The translations under genes and the position numbers were made by a program. Under the pieces are notes generated by a model. It saw only the letters and a program-made list of their open reading frames with translations, was not told the DNA's origin and did no database searches. Positions 1 to 8,474 of a DNA stretch of 64,000 nt are shown piece after piece. Every line of letters begins with the position of its first letter. The first letter of the stretch is position 1. The stretch is taken from NCBI RefSeq assembly GCF_040719145.1, contig NZ_JBFDUZ010000005.1:124001-188000 (forward strand). The letters run 5' to 3'. The stretch is from Paenibacillus sp. JQZ6Y-1 (GTDB lineage: Bacteria > Bacillota > Bacilli > Paenibacillales > Paenibacillaceae).

Positions 1-78
1 TATGGGTATGCGGGCTTTATCTTTATCATATACCAGATGGACCGCCGCACCCAAGTTCAGCGTAGCAGAACTGTGTAA
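1..78 (+). CDS. C-terminal end of a probable membrane protein (partial)
   Basis: Frame 1 is open from the window edge to a TAA at 76-78 and encodes 25 residues. It begins with a hydrophobic stretch (GYAGFIFIIYQM) and ends in a basic tail, as at the end of a last transmembrane helix. The gene starts outside the window, so its family cannot be named. The fragment is short enough that chance cannot be excluded. Confidence 0.3.
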   Translation, partial: YGYAGFIFIIYQMDRRTQVQRSRTV

Positions 79-201
79 ACTGCGGATGAATGAGAACCGC
101 CGGGTTCATGAAGTTGCCTACCATTGGATGAATACCATGCTTGAAGCCTTCTCCATTCGTTGCTCATCGCTGAAAATGTGTATGGTCTCCGATGACTTCG
201 C

Positions 202-1056
202 CTATAGATTGCTGTCGCTCACACTAAACGTATCGCCACCTGCAATCGTACCGGATTCAAAACCTTTGTTAAACCAGCGCTTGCGCTGCTCGGATGTGCC
301 ATGCGTAAAGCTGTCCGGCACCACATAGCCTTGCGCCTTCTGCTGGATCGTATCATCGCCAACCGCACTGGCAGCCGTTAATGCTTCGTCCAGATCGCCC
401 TGCTCCAGCAGATTTTTGCCCTGTTCGTAATGCGCCCAGACGCCAGCGTAATAATCTGCCTGTAGTTCAAGCCGTACCTGATAATGCGTGTTAAATTCCT
501 TCTCGCTCAGCTTTTGACGATAGGGCTCAATTTTGTCCATGGTACCTAGCAAATTCTGTACATGGTGACCCACCTCATGCGCCACCACATATGCCATCGC
601 AAAATCGCCGGGTGCTTGGAATTGCTGCTTTAATTCATCATAAAAGCTCAGATCGATATACAGCTTCTGATCGCCCGGACAGTAAAAGGGACCCACTGCT
701 GAACTTGCTGTACCGCAAGCAGATTGTACACTGCCGCTATAAATGACCAGCGTTGGATCGGTATACGTCAATCCCTGCTGCTTAAATACGTCACTCCATA
801 CATCCTCTGTATCCGCCAGCACCACCGATACAAAGTCCGCCAGTTGCTCCTCCTGCTCCGTGCCTTGGTAATTGCCTGCCGTCTGCGTCGTTGTGCCAGA
901 CGTCATTCCACCTAACAAGCTTGAGGGATTACCGCCGAGCAGAATCACGATGATGATCACGATCACTCCACCGATTCCGCCACCTACCAGCGTCTTGCCA
1001 CCCATTCCACGACGATCCTCTACATTCCCGCTTTCCCGTCTACCTTGCCATTTCAT
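202..1056 (-). CDS. Neutral zinc metallopeptidase, YpfJ/KPN_02809 family
   Basis: The 284-residue protein starts with a short basic cytoplasmic segment (MKWQGRRESGNVEDRR), then one Gly/Ile-rich transmembrane helix at about residues 23-42. A soluble extracytoplasmic domain follows. The zinc-binding motif HEVGHHVQ (HExxH) is present near residue 160, followed by an LQADYYAGVWAH segment typical of the third ligand region. Length and architecture fit the YpfJ-type putative neutral zinc metallopeptidases, whose substrates are not well defined. It is a single gene, divergent from the hydrolase at 1444. The start at 1056 is the first ATG of the basic N-terminus. Confidence 0.85.
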   Translation of the reverse strand: MKWQGRRESGNVEDRRGMGGKTLVGGGIGGVIVIIIVILLGGNPSSLLGGMTSGTTTQTAGNYQGTEQEEQLADFVSVVLADTEDVWSDVFKQQGLTYTDPTLVIYSGSVQSACGTASSAVGPFYCPGDQKLYIDLSFYDELKQQFQAPGDFAMAYVVAHEVGHHVQNLLGTMDKIEPYRQKLSEKEFNTHYQVRLELQADYYAGVWAHYEQGKNLLEQGDLDEALTAASAVGDDTIQQKAQGYVVPDSFTHGTSEQRKRWFNKGFESGTIAGGDTFSVSDSNL

Positions 1057-1443
1057 TGATCCAACCCCCTGTGAACATGTCTGTGTATGCTACTTATTTT
1101 ATAAATTTCTTCATTCTTGGATAGCATCGCCTCAGTGATCCATTCACCGAACATATCACTCCAATGAATTTCTAATAATGTTGTACCCAGATTGGATAGC
1201 ATATGACTAAAACGGAACATAATCTATCTACGAAAAAACGAATTGGATTGCACAAAATAAAGCATGTCACAACAAATGATACCCAGTTAGTTAGGTTTGC
1301 TTAGAAAGTGAAGTGTTTAATGTATTACCAGTGTGATACAGTAGTAACCTTTTACAATGCAGATGATTCGGCGTTGACGTCGTTCTATCACTATACATCA
1401 CAACCGATTGGAAAAAAGACCAACATCAATGGAGGCGATTCAC
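1057..1443. other. Intergenic region between divergent genes
   Basis: About 390 bases separate the metallopeptidase and the alpha/beta hydrolase. The region must hold both promoters. I could not single out a convincing -35/-10 pair, hairpin or RNA gene here. The only clear signal is the GGAGG-like RBS just before 1444. Confidence 0.6.
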
Positions 1444-2301
1444 ATGGGTAAGTACGTTCAAGTTGAAGATGGCGTGAAGATTTTTGTACAGGATATTGGC
1501 GAAGGGATTCCGGTTATTTTCCTACATGGCTGGCCAGCGAATCATCTAATGTTTGAATATCAATTTTCCAGACTTCCATTAGATGGCTATCGATGTATCG
1601 GGATCGATTTCCGCGGTTTCGGTAAATCGGATGCTCCGTGGGAAGGCTACACCTACGACCGGATGGCAGACGATTTGCGCGCGGTGATCGACGATCTCGG
1701 TCTTGAAAATGCCGTACTGGCGGGCTTCTCCATGGGTGGTGCCGTAGCGATTCGCTATATGGCACGTCACCAAGGACATGGTATCGCTCAGCTCGCACTG
1801 ATGGGTGCAGCAGCCCCCGTCTTCGTCAAACGTCCAGACTTTGACTACGGTCTGATGGACGCAGACGATCTGACTGCGGACCTGATCGAAGCAACCTATG
1901 AAGATCGTCCGAAAATGCTCGGTCAATTCGGTCTGAAATTCACCAAATCCAAAACAAAAGCAGGTATGATGGTGTGGCTGGAGACTTTGTGCTATCAAGC
2001 ATCTCACCACGGTACGATCAAAGCAGCAATGGCACTACGCGATGAGGATCTGCGCGGCGACCTGTCTGCTGTAACGGTTCCAACTGTTATTTTCCAAGGC
2101 ATGAAGGACAAAATTTGCGACCCACAATTTGCCCAACTGCTGAGCGAAGGCATTACCGACGCACGGGTCGTACCGTTTGAAAACAGCGGTCACGCAATGA
2201 TGTTCGATGAAATGGAAAAATTCAACGAAGAACTGCTGCTGTTCCTGAATCAAATGGCTACTACCAACCAAATTCCACGTCCAGCAAGCCGTAATATGTA
2301 A
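1444..2301 (+). CDS. Alpha/beta hydrolase (non-heme haloperoxidase/esterase-like)
   Basis: A 285-residue cytoplasmic alpha/beta hydrolase. The oxyanion motif FLHGWPA lies near residue 30. The nucleophile elbow GFSMGG gives the catalytic Ser near residue 98. A candidate acid is the Asp in GMKDKICDP, and the catalytic His is in SGHAMMFDE near the C-terminus. The pattern (HGWP, FRGFGKSD, GFSMGGA) resembles arylesterase/perhydrolase-type enzymes often annotated as non-heme chloroperoxidases. The true substrate is unknown. I chose ATG 1444 because GGAGG sits 8-12 bases upstream; an in-frame ATG at 1408 lacks an RBS. Confidence 0.85.
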   Translation: MGKYVQVEDGVKIFVQDIGEGIPVIFLHGWPANHLMFEYQFSRLPLDGYRCIGIDFRGFGKSDAPWEGYTYDRMADDLRAVIDDLGLENAVLAGFSMGGAVAIRYMARHQGHGIAQLALMGAAAPVFVKRPDFDYGLMDADDLTADLIEATYEDRPKMLGQFGLKFTKSKTKAGMMVWLETLCYQASHHGTIKAAMALRDEDLRGDLSAVTVPTVIFQGMKDKICDPQFAQLLSEGITDARVVPFENSGHAMMFDEMEKFNEELLLFLNQMATTNQIPRPASRNM

Positions 2302-2366
2302 TCCTATTTCTATTGTTTGATTAGGAGTGTTCGATCCTTCCACTCATCCATTTGAATATACCATTG

Positions 2367-2416
2367 ACTCATCTTTATCATGGTTTCTTGAACCATAGAT
2401 AAAGATGAGTTTTTTT
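2367..2416 (+). terminator. Rho-independent terminator after the alpha/beta hydrolase
   Basis: A 13-bp stem (ACTCATCTTTATC paired with GATAAAGATGAGT) closes an inner ATGG/CCAT-containing loop. Seven Ts follow. Confidence 0.85.
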
Positions 2417-2531
2417 CATATGAAAGAAATGACTAAAACCATTTGGCTAGGATGATACGTCTAAATAGCATGTCGAATAAAAATTTTTTTGTAGATACAT
2501 ACGTCTTATACATCAAGACCGGAGAATCAAA

Positions 2532-2636
2532 TTGAAAAAATCTGGATATTTAATTGAAATACTTGTTATTTTTATGTTAGCTTTTTTGATGTACCGGTAC
2601 TTCTTAAAACTACTATATTCAAACTATTTTTTGTAA
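2532..2636 (+). CDS. Small 34-residue membrane peptide, first gene of bacteriocin-like operon
   Basis: A TTG-initiated ORF encodes 34 residues with a single hydrophobic helix (about 7-22, containing EILVIFMLAFLM) and a short basic/aromatic tail. GGAG at 2521-2524 lies 7 bases before the TTG, good spacing for a real start. The stop is 39 bases before the secreted bacteriocin-like gene, on the same strand and in the same AT-rich block. It could be a translated leader, an accessory or immunity peptide, or chance. I do not recognise a family. Confidence 0.4.
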   Translation: MKKSGYLIEILVIFMLAFLMYRYFLKLLYSNYFL

Positions 2637-2675
2637 TCTTAATTCCATTAAATACAAAAGGAGTATTTTAAAGTT

Positions 2676-3230
2676 ATGATTAGAAAATGGTATACAAAAC
2701 CAATTATACTTATGTTTATGTTAGCTCTTTTAACCGCAACGAGCTTTAGCAATCAATCTGCCTCTGCCGCAGAAGCAAGCAATAATGAAAGAGAAAAGTT
2801 TAATAGCGTGTCCCAAGATTCTATTGAACAGGTACTTAACGATCTTACTAGTATTCCAGACGAAATCTTAAACACTAACGATGCAGATACGATTAACAAC
2901 TACTTAATAAGTGTAAACAGTCCAATTCGTGTTACTGATTCTACCAATGGATCTGCACCTATTGAAGGCTCAGGTTCAATCAGTACCAACGGTGCTTGGG
3001 ATTGTGGTCTTGCTATCGCTGGTGTGCTTGTAACTACAGCAGTACCTGTAACAAAAATTGTTAAAATTACAAAGTTAGTAAAAAGTTTAGGTGGAGCTAC
3101 CGAAGCGGCTAAAATTATTTGGGGTGCATCTTTTACAAGCGAAAAATGGGCAGCATTAGGCGGAGTAGCTAAAGACTTGGTAGCAGAACTTGCTGGTATT
3201 ACTGCTGTCAAAAAAGCATGCGGTCTATAA
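2676..3230 (+). CDS. Secreted two-cysteine protein resembling large secreted bacteriocins (streptococcin A-M57-like)
   Basis: The 184-residue precursor has a Sec signal peptide (basic MIRKWYTK, hydrophobic 9-23, likely cleavage after SASA near residue 31). An acidic middle region (DVL/PDEIL-type helices) follows. The C-terminal domain (about 105-184) begins at WDC and ends KKACGL. The mature protein has exactly two cysteines, C110 and C182, bracketing hydrophobic and Gly-rich helices, which suggests a disulfide-closed membrane-active domain. From memory this layout matches the streptococcin A-M57 type of non-lantibiotic secreted bacteriocin; that is unverified. The gene is AT-rich compared with its neighbours and is followed after 38 bases by a small membrane protein that could confer immunity. 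Confidence 0.6.
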   Translation: MIRKWYTKPIILMFMLALLTATSFSNQSASAAEASNNEREKFNSVSQDSIEQVLNDLTSIPDEILNTNDADTINNYLISVNSPIRVTDSTNGSAPIEGSGSISTNGAWDCGLAIAGVLVTTAVPVTKIVKITKLVKSLGGATEAAKIIWGASFTSEKWAALGGVAKDLVAELAGITAVKKACGL

Positions 3231-3268
3231 TAAGTGATACATTTTAGTCTGATTTAGGAGGTAATTTT

Positions 3269-3526
3269 ATGGATAGTAGTACTACAGTAAGCTTGTTTTT
3301 GTTAATTGCTCTTGTGTTTTCAGTGATCACTAACTTTTACAATTCCAGAAAAATGAGTGTAATGGAAAAACAGGTGTTTGAAGCCTACAAAGACAGTTCC
3401 GAAGTGAAAAGTTACATTCAAAATGACCTAAAGCAAACATCCAAAATAGAATCGATCAAAAAAATACGTGGGAAGTATGGTCTTTCTATCGAGCATGCCA
3501 AACGAATTGTCGATATGTATAAATAA
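3269..3526 (+). CDS. Small membrane protein with ribosomal L7/L12 C-terminal-like tail
   Basis: The 85-residue protein starts after a strong AGGAGG RBS. It has one N-terminal transmembrane helix (about residues 6-23), a helical linker (MSVMEKQVFEAYKDSSEVKS), and a C-terminal segment (about 55-85). The tail reads KIESIKKIRGKYGLSIEHAK, the pattern of the L7/L12 C-terminal domain (KIxVIKxVRxxTGLGLxEAK). The domain is probably a short interaction module on the inner face of the membrane. It is co-directional with the secreted protein 38 bases upstream, and both share the terminator at 3529. A role as immunity protein is inferred only from position. Confidence 0.6.
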   Translation: MDSSTTVSLFLLIALVFSVITNFYNSRKMSVMEKQVFEAYKDSSEVKSYIQNDLKQTSKIESIKKIRGKYGLSIEHAKRIVDMYK

Positions 3527-3528
3527 TG

Positions 3529-3564
3529 AAACAAGCCCCCGATCTCAAAATCGAGGGCTTGTTT
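3529..3564. terminator. Bidirectional terminator between the small-protein operon and ecfT
   Basis: ACAAGCCCCCGAT pairs with ATCGAGGGCTTGT across a short loop, with As upstream and Ts downstream. It lies between convergent genes and can serve both. Confidence 0.8.
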
Positions 3565-3592
3565 ATGTTTTGATACCGCTATAGCATATGAA

Positions 3593-4423
3593 CTATTTAA
3601 AAATATTATAAAACCTCGAACCATCCGCAAACGTCACAGCAAAGCTCACAACCGTAATCACCGCAATCAGTCCCAAAGCCACATAATCGCCTTTGCGGAA
3701 TGGACGTGACTTATACCATGAGCGCTTCTTTTTCCGTCCGAAGCCGCGCAGCTCCATCGCGGTGCTGATTTTCTCAATCCGCTCCACGCTGGTCAGAATG
3801 AGCGGCAGCAGGATGGAGACGATATTTTTCAATCGTTTACCCAGCTTTTCCTTGCGCGAGATGTCGATGCCACGCGCTTGCGCAGAGAAGGAGATATTTT
3901 GAAAGTCCTGCTGGATGTCGGGAATGTAGCGCAGTGCAATGGCAACCGCGTACGATACTTTGTAGCTGATCCCGATCTTGTTTAACGACGATGCGAATTC
4001 ACTCGGATCGGTCACAAGTAGGAAAAGCAGTCCAATCGGTACAACGACTGCATATTTCAATGCGACGTTAAACTGGTAAAACAGCTGCTCCCATGTCAGC
4101 GTATAGCGCCAGAACAAATGTACAATATCATGCCTCGTCCCATACAGCTCCACTCCATATAGGGGCGAGAACAGGAAAATTGCAATCTGGTTGAATAGGA
4201 AAAAGATTAGAATCAGATACAGCACAAAGGAATACGTAGCAAACGGAACCTTGGATACCGCAAAAATAATTATAGCGATTACGAACATCACCAGCAGACA
4301 ACGTGTATCGTAAATAATCATCGCTGTTAGCGCCCACAGCACGAAGAAGATCAGCTTGCTTACGCCAGTCAACCGATGGATCGGTGTATTCTGGTTCGTA
4401 TAAGTCAACATTTTGGTACTCAT
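3593..4423 (-). CDS. ecfT: ECF transporter transmembrane (T) component
   Basis: The 276-residue protein is a CbiQ/EcfT-type membrane subunit, with about five hydrophobic helices between residues 20 and 130 and one near the C-terminus. Two Ala-Arg-Gly type coupling motifs are visible: SAQARGID and TAMELRGFG. These couple ATP hydrolysis in the ATPase pair to movement of the S component. Its ATG overlaps the end of the fused ATPase gene by 4 bases, so the two are translationally coupled. The layout of T next to a double ATPase matches the YkoC/YkoD arrangement. Confidence 0.9.
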   Translation of the reverse strand: MSTKMLTYTNQNTPIHRLTGVSKLIFFVLWALTAMIIYDTRCLLVMFVIAIIIFAVSKVPFATYSFVLYLILIFFLFNQIAIFLFSPLYGVELYGTRHDIVHLFWRYTLTWEQLFYQFNVALKYAVVVPIGLLFLLVTDPSEFASSLNKIGISYKVSYAVAIALRYIPDIQQDFQNISFSAQARGIDISRKEKLGKRLKNIVSILLPLILTSVERIEKISTAMELRGFGRKKKRSWYKSRPFRKGDYVALGLIAVITVVSFAVTFADGSRFYNIFK

Positions 4424-6126
4424 GACGGACGCAGCCCCCTGTCATAGGCGATAAAGCGACTGACGAATTCAGCTGGTTCTCCAATGCCAGCACGTACAGA
4501 CAAGCGGTGCAGCGACGTTTCCATCAGGTGCGCCGCCGCTACAATATCTGGCTGGCTCAAAATGCGCGCGGGTGTATCGTCAGCGATCTTTTTGCCATCT
4601 GCCATAATGATCGCGCGTTGTCCATATTCCATCATCAGGTGCATATCGTGCGTGATCATAATAATCGTCATGCCCTGTCTATTCAATTGCTGAAGACATT
4701 CCATCATTTCATTGTAATGGCGGAAATCCTGTCCAGCAGTTGGCTCGTCCAGAATCAGAATGTCCGGCTTCAGCACTAGAATGGAGGCGATGGTTACACG
4801 TTTCTTTTGCCCATAGCTAAGCGCCGATACAGGCCAGCTGCGAAACGGATACAATCCGCATACCTTGAGTACATCGTGTACACGCTCGGTGATTTCCTCC
4901 TCAGCAACGCCGCGTGTGCGCAGACCAAGCGCCACTTCATCGTACAACAGCGGCTTGGACAGCATATGATTCGGATTTTGCATGACAAAGCCGATCACAT
5001 CGGCACGTTCCTTGATCGTATCGCCCTTCAGATCGCGTCCATTCAGCAGAATCTGTCCAGCATTCGGTTTGTAAAATCCACAAATCAGCTGCGAAATGGT
5101 CGATTTGCCCGCTCCGTTGCGTCCAGCGATACAGACGATCTCACCTTTGCCGATACGGAAGGAGACATCATGCAGAATCGGATTGCTCTCGTCATAACCA
5201 AACGAAACATGATTCACTTCCAATGCCGCCGTCTCCAGCTGCGATGGCGGTTCTGCAATCCCGCTGTCGTACCAACGACGTAACGGCTCGATATATGATT
5301 CTAGCACCAGCTTCTCAATATGCTGCGGCTGCACATTCGGAACAATCTCTGCTCCCGCATAACGCAGTGCATTCAGATACAGTGGCTCGCGGATGCCCGT
5401 TTCGCGCAACAGGTTGCTGCTGAGCAGCTCTGCCGGATGCAGATCGGCGGCGATTCGTCCTTCATTAACGACAATGATACGGTCGACCGGACGATGCAGC
5501 ACTTCCTCCAAGCGATGCTCAATGATGATCATCGTTTTGCCTGTATGTTCATGAATGCGGTGAATCAGCTCTACAGTCAATTGACCGGTGTGCGGGTCCA
5601 GACTGGCAAGCGGCTCGTCAAACAGCAAAATATCCGCGTCGCTGACCATTACGCCCGCGAGTGTCGTTTTCTGCTTTTGCCCACCGGACAGCGAATGCGG
5701 GGAGTGATCCAGAAACGAAGCGAATTCTACCGTTTCCGCCGCATCATAAACGCGCCGAATCATCTCGATCTGCGGCACATCGTCATTTTCCAGCTTAAAG
5801 GCAATATCCTCGGCAACGGTCAGCCCGACAAACTGTCCATCTGGGTCCTGCAATACGGTGCCTACTCTATCCGACAGCTCAGCAATGCCTAGCTCGGATG
5901 TCAGCTGCCCATCCACCTTGAGCGTGCCGCTAATCTCGCCTTCATATAGAAATGGAATCAGCCCATTGATGCAGTGGGATAGCGTGCTTTTGCCCGAACC
6001 GGAAGGACCGACGATCAGCACCTTCTCCCCTTCGTATATGGTCAAATTGATCTCATGCAGCGTCGGTTCGGACTGAGCACGATATTGAAAGCTAAACTGG
6101 TCAAATTGTATAACAGGTTTTCTCAT
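4420..6126 (-). CDS. ECF transporter fused double ATP-binding protein (EcfA-EcfA', YkoD-like)
   Basis: The 568-residue protein carries two complete ABC ATPase domains. The first has Walker A GPSGSGKST near residue 40, signature LSGGQKQK and Walker B ILLFDEP. The second has Walker A GRNGAGKST near residue 330, a signature-like LSYGQKKR and Walker B ILILDEP. Fusion of both ATPases in one chain is typical of YkoD-type ECF transporters. I placed the start at 6126 because GGGAGGAAGG precedes that ATG; the longer reading to 6213 lacks an RBS and adds a non-homologous N-terminus. It is followed by ecfT with a 4-base overlap. Confidence 0.9.
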   Translation of the reverse strand: MRKPVIQFDQFSFQYRAQSEPTLHEINLTIYEGEKVLIVGPSGSGKSTLSHCINGLIPFLYEGEISGTLKVDGQLTSELGIAELSDRVGTVLQDPDGQFVGLTVAEDIAFKLENDDVPQIEMIRRVYDAAETVEFASFLDHSPHSLSGGQKQKTTLAGVMVSDADILLFDEPLASLDPHTGQLTVELIHRIHEHTGKTMIIIEHRLEEVLHRPVDRIIVVNEGRIAADLHPAELLSSNLLRETGIREPLYLNALRYAGAEIVPNVQPQHIEKLVLESYIEPLRRWYDSGIAEPPSQLETAALEVNHVSFGYDESNPILHDVSFRIGKGEIVCIAGRNGAGKSTISQLICGFYKPNAGQILLNGRDLKGDTIKERADVIGFVMQNPNHMLSKPLLYDEVALGLRTRGVAEEEITERVHDVLKVCGLYPFRSWPVSALSYGQKKRVTIASILVLKPDILILDEPTAGQDFRHYNEMMECLQQLNRQGMTIIMITHDMHLMMEYGQRAIIMADGKKIADDTPARILSQPDIVAAAHLMETSLHRLSVRAGIGEPAEFVSRFIAYDRGLRPS

Positions 6127-6213
6127 GCCTTTCCTTCCTCCCGGCTTGCGATAACCGGTGATGTGGTTCCATACCGGGAATAACGCTATATCAATGGAAG
6201 CGCATCGAACCAA

Positions 6214-6372
6214 TCATTCAGATACGCTTAATATGTTAAAGTCATGATCAGACTTACAATCATGGTGTAAGGAAATGAAAAAGACCGGTGGCTCCCACCG
6301 GTCCTGAACTTACTGTAACACCCGTACAGCGCCGGATTCAACCCTGAATCACTGGCTTAGTACAGGTATACA
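6214..6372 (-). promoter_or_regulatory. Hairpin-rich spacer with terminator-like stem between S component and ATPase genes
   Basis: On the minus strand three hairpins follow the S-component stop codon. The last, about 6277-6297, pairs GACCGGTGG with CCACCGGTC and is followed by TCTTTTTC, a good intrinsic terminator shape. Because it lies inside the presumed transporter transcription unit, it could attenuate expression of the energizing module or separate two units. No known riboswitch consensus was recognised. Confidence 0.55.
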
Positions 6373-6933
6373 TCATGATTCGCGCGTCAGACTGCCGCGT
6401 TTCGTTCTTGTTTTCGCATAAGCGAGTGCCAACAGTGTGCCAATAATGGCAACAGACACTGTATTGGATACCATCGCGCCCACGCCCTGCACAAATACTT
6501 TATTAGCTGGCTCGGAGTAGATCAGAATATCCAGCACTGGCGCTACGATCAGCCAAGCGACGATATTAGCGATCAACTGCGCTACGTTAAACGTAATAAT
6601 CTCGCGTGTACCAAACTCCCCGTCCGCAATACCAATGCGACGCGTAAGCAAACCAACGATCAGACCGAATACCGCCGAAGCGATTACCCAGCTAAACCAC
6701 GGTGATCCGTAGAAAATCGCATCCTTGAGCGTATGCCCGATCAGACCGATCAACAGCCCCGCCCATGGTCCATACAACAGAGCGAACAGCGCCAGCAGCG
6801 CGTATGTCGTCTCGATATTCGTATCTGGAATAAAGCTCGGAATCGAAGCAAAACGTCCCAGAATGACAAACAATGCCGAACCAATGCCAATCGCTACAAT
6901 GGTTTTAACGGATAGCCCGTTTTTTCCTGCCAT
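6373..6933 (-). CDS. ECF transporter S component, UPF0397 family
   Basis: The 186-residue membrane protein contains the UPF0397 signature [17 protein letters not shown] followed by [20 protein letters not shown]. Members are annotated as ECF-type substrate-binding components, sometimes predicted for riboflavin, and are usually found beside YkoC/YkoD-like energizing modules as here. Five to six hydrophobic helices cover most of the length. I use ATG 6933 because it gives the family's usual length of about 180 residues and follows a G-rich RBS. ATGs further upstream add an atypical N-terminus. The transported molecule cannot be read from the sequence. Confidence 0.85.
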   Translation of the reverse strand: MAGKNGLSVKTIVAIGIGSALFVILGRFASIPSFIPDTNIETTYALLALFALLYGPWAGLLIGLIGHTLKDAIFYGSPWFSWVIASAVFGLIVGLLTRRIGIADGEFGTREIITFNVAQLIANIVAWLIVAPVLDILIYSEPANKVFVQGVGAMVSNTVSVAIIGTLLALAYAKTRTKRGSLTRES

Positions 6934-7116
6934 CCCCAGCCCCTCTTTCATGATTAAAATACTCCGCTTCATGCCCCGGAAGCACCGGTTCATGCGGTAT
7001 GTTCTGTTCGATTATACAATCCCATATAGCGAAATACCACAGTTTTGTAAGCGGAAATTGGGGTTTTCGTCGCATTTTCGCTTATTTTCAAGATGGCATT
7101 TAGATGATGCTTCAAG

Positions 7117-8157
7117 TTACGGTTGAGAAGGTAGCCCATCTGCCATCGCGTGCAGGAGACGCTGGGTTTGATCGCAGCCATATTCCCAGAACATCATACC
7201 CGCCAATCCATGCTCGACAATATACTGGCATTTTGCCGCAATCGACTGTTCATCATCATACGTAATAAAGGTCGAACCGTTATACAGATACGGTGCTTGC
7301 GCCTGCTCATCCCAATACCGCACATAGCCATTGGCATTGATGTACTCCGCTGCCAGCTCGGTATATTCCGGTCCATATCCGCCCGCTCCTGCCGCCATCT
7401 GATGCAGACCGTGGTTGATGTCCGGCACATGCTCCCATTGACGTGAGTAAAAGGCGGCGCCGATGACGATTTTATGCGCTGGGACACCTGCCCTCTGAAA
7501 TAACTTCACCGACGCATCCACACCGATGCGGAATAGATCACCATCTGACGCATACAGATTCGTATGATGCCCAGTCAATATCTGAAAGCCTCCTCGCATG
7601 TCGTACGTCATCAGCTGCACAAAATCTACATATTGCTGCACCTGCTCCATCTCAGTGCCATCGATATAATATTGATCCGCCCCCGCCGCAATGGTCAGCA
7701 AATAATGCCGTCCATCCTCTGCTCCCTGCTGATCCAGCGCCACACGAATAGCGGACAGCAGCAAGGTAAAGTTATGGCGATCCTCCTTGCTGTAACCGAT
7801 ACCCGCTACGCCATAACTCGGATATTCCCAATCCAGATCAATCCCGTCCAGACCATGTGCGATGACTACTTCCACCGCCGATTCTGCCATCCGCTGTCTG
7901 CCCTCTGGTGTTGCTGCCGCCTCAGAGAACCCGCCTGCACTCCATCCCCCTACCGACAACAGCACCGACAATAGCGGATGAATAGCGCGAATACGTTTCA
8001 ATTCATTCAAATGCTGCAAATGCTGTGTAACAATCTGCGCCTCGTTCACATGACCGAACGCAATATTGATATGAGTCAGTCGCCGCAATTCCTGTTCTGC
8101 AATGATCGGCAGATGTCGATCACTGATATATCCTGCCGCAATAAACGATGAATTCAT
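7117..8157 (-). CDS. Glycoside hydrolase family 18 protein (chitinase-like)
   Basis: The 346-residue single-domain enzyme has the GH18 catalytic motif DGIDLDWEYP (DxxDxDxE), where the Glu is the acid/base. SVGGWSAGG matches the second conserved GH18 strand, and QLMTYDMRGG and MMFWEYGCD match the later conserved strands. There is no signal peptide or carbohydrate-binding module, so it may act inside the cell or leave by another route, unlike typical secreted chitinases. The start follows AAGGGGG at good spacing. It could hydrolyse chitin oligosaccharides or other GlcNAc-containing chains. Confidence 0.88.
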   Translation of the reverse strand: MNSSFIAAGYISDRHLPIIAEQELRRLTHINIAFGHVNEAQIVTQHLQHLNELKRIRAIHPLLSVLLSVGGWSAGGFSEAAATPEGRQRMAESAVEVVIAHGLDGIDLDWEYPSYGVAGIGYSKEDRHNFTLLLSAIRVALDQQGAEDGRHYLLTIAAGADQYYIDGTEMEQVQQYVDFVQLMTYDMRGGFQILTGHHTNLYASDGDLFRIGVDASVKLFQRAGVPAHKIVIGAAFYSRQWEHVPDINHGLHQMAAGAGGYGPEYTELAAEYINANGYVRYWDEQAQAPYLYNGSTFITYDDEQSIAAKCQYIVEHGLAGMMFWEYGCDQTQRLLHAMADGLPSQP

Positions 8158-8474
8158 GAATTATGCCCCCTTGAACGATGATGAACAACGTAGAATGCCG
8201 AATCATTGAGACGGTGCATAGGTATTTGCATACAGTCTGTTCACATTGTTCGTTTCTCGCTCTGCGAATCCTTTTATAATCCTTAAATAAATTTTTTTGA
8301 AAATAATAGTTGGAAATGCATGATTATGTATTTCAATTCTATCTAAAATGGCGTATTATTAACTGCCTAAGCTATTGAATCTTTAGACCTATAAAATTCA
8401 TGTCTATTTCTAGGTATAAGATGCTATTTTTTGGGTAATATTAACTAAAATAATTTAAACTTGAGGGATTACAC
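8158..8474. other. AT-rich intergenic region between divergent genes
   Basis: About 320 bases lie between the GH18 gene and the GGDEF-EAL gene. The region is AT-rich near 8280-8460 and must contain both promoters. No unambiguous promoter or structured RNA could be picked out by eye. Confidence 0.5.

Noticed and set aside
2-328. 108-residue plus-strand ORF at the window start
   Set aside because: It runs into the metallopeptidase gene on the other strand, has no domain and no visible RBS.
1579-2010. 143-residue minus-strand ORF inside the alpha/beta hydrolase gene
   Set aside because: Antisense to a gene with a complete catalytic triad; no recognisable domain.
2481-2520. Promoter for the bacteriocin-like cassette
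   Set aside because: TTATAC at 2506 looks like a -10, but the nearest -35-like sequence is only 11 bases away.
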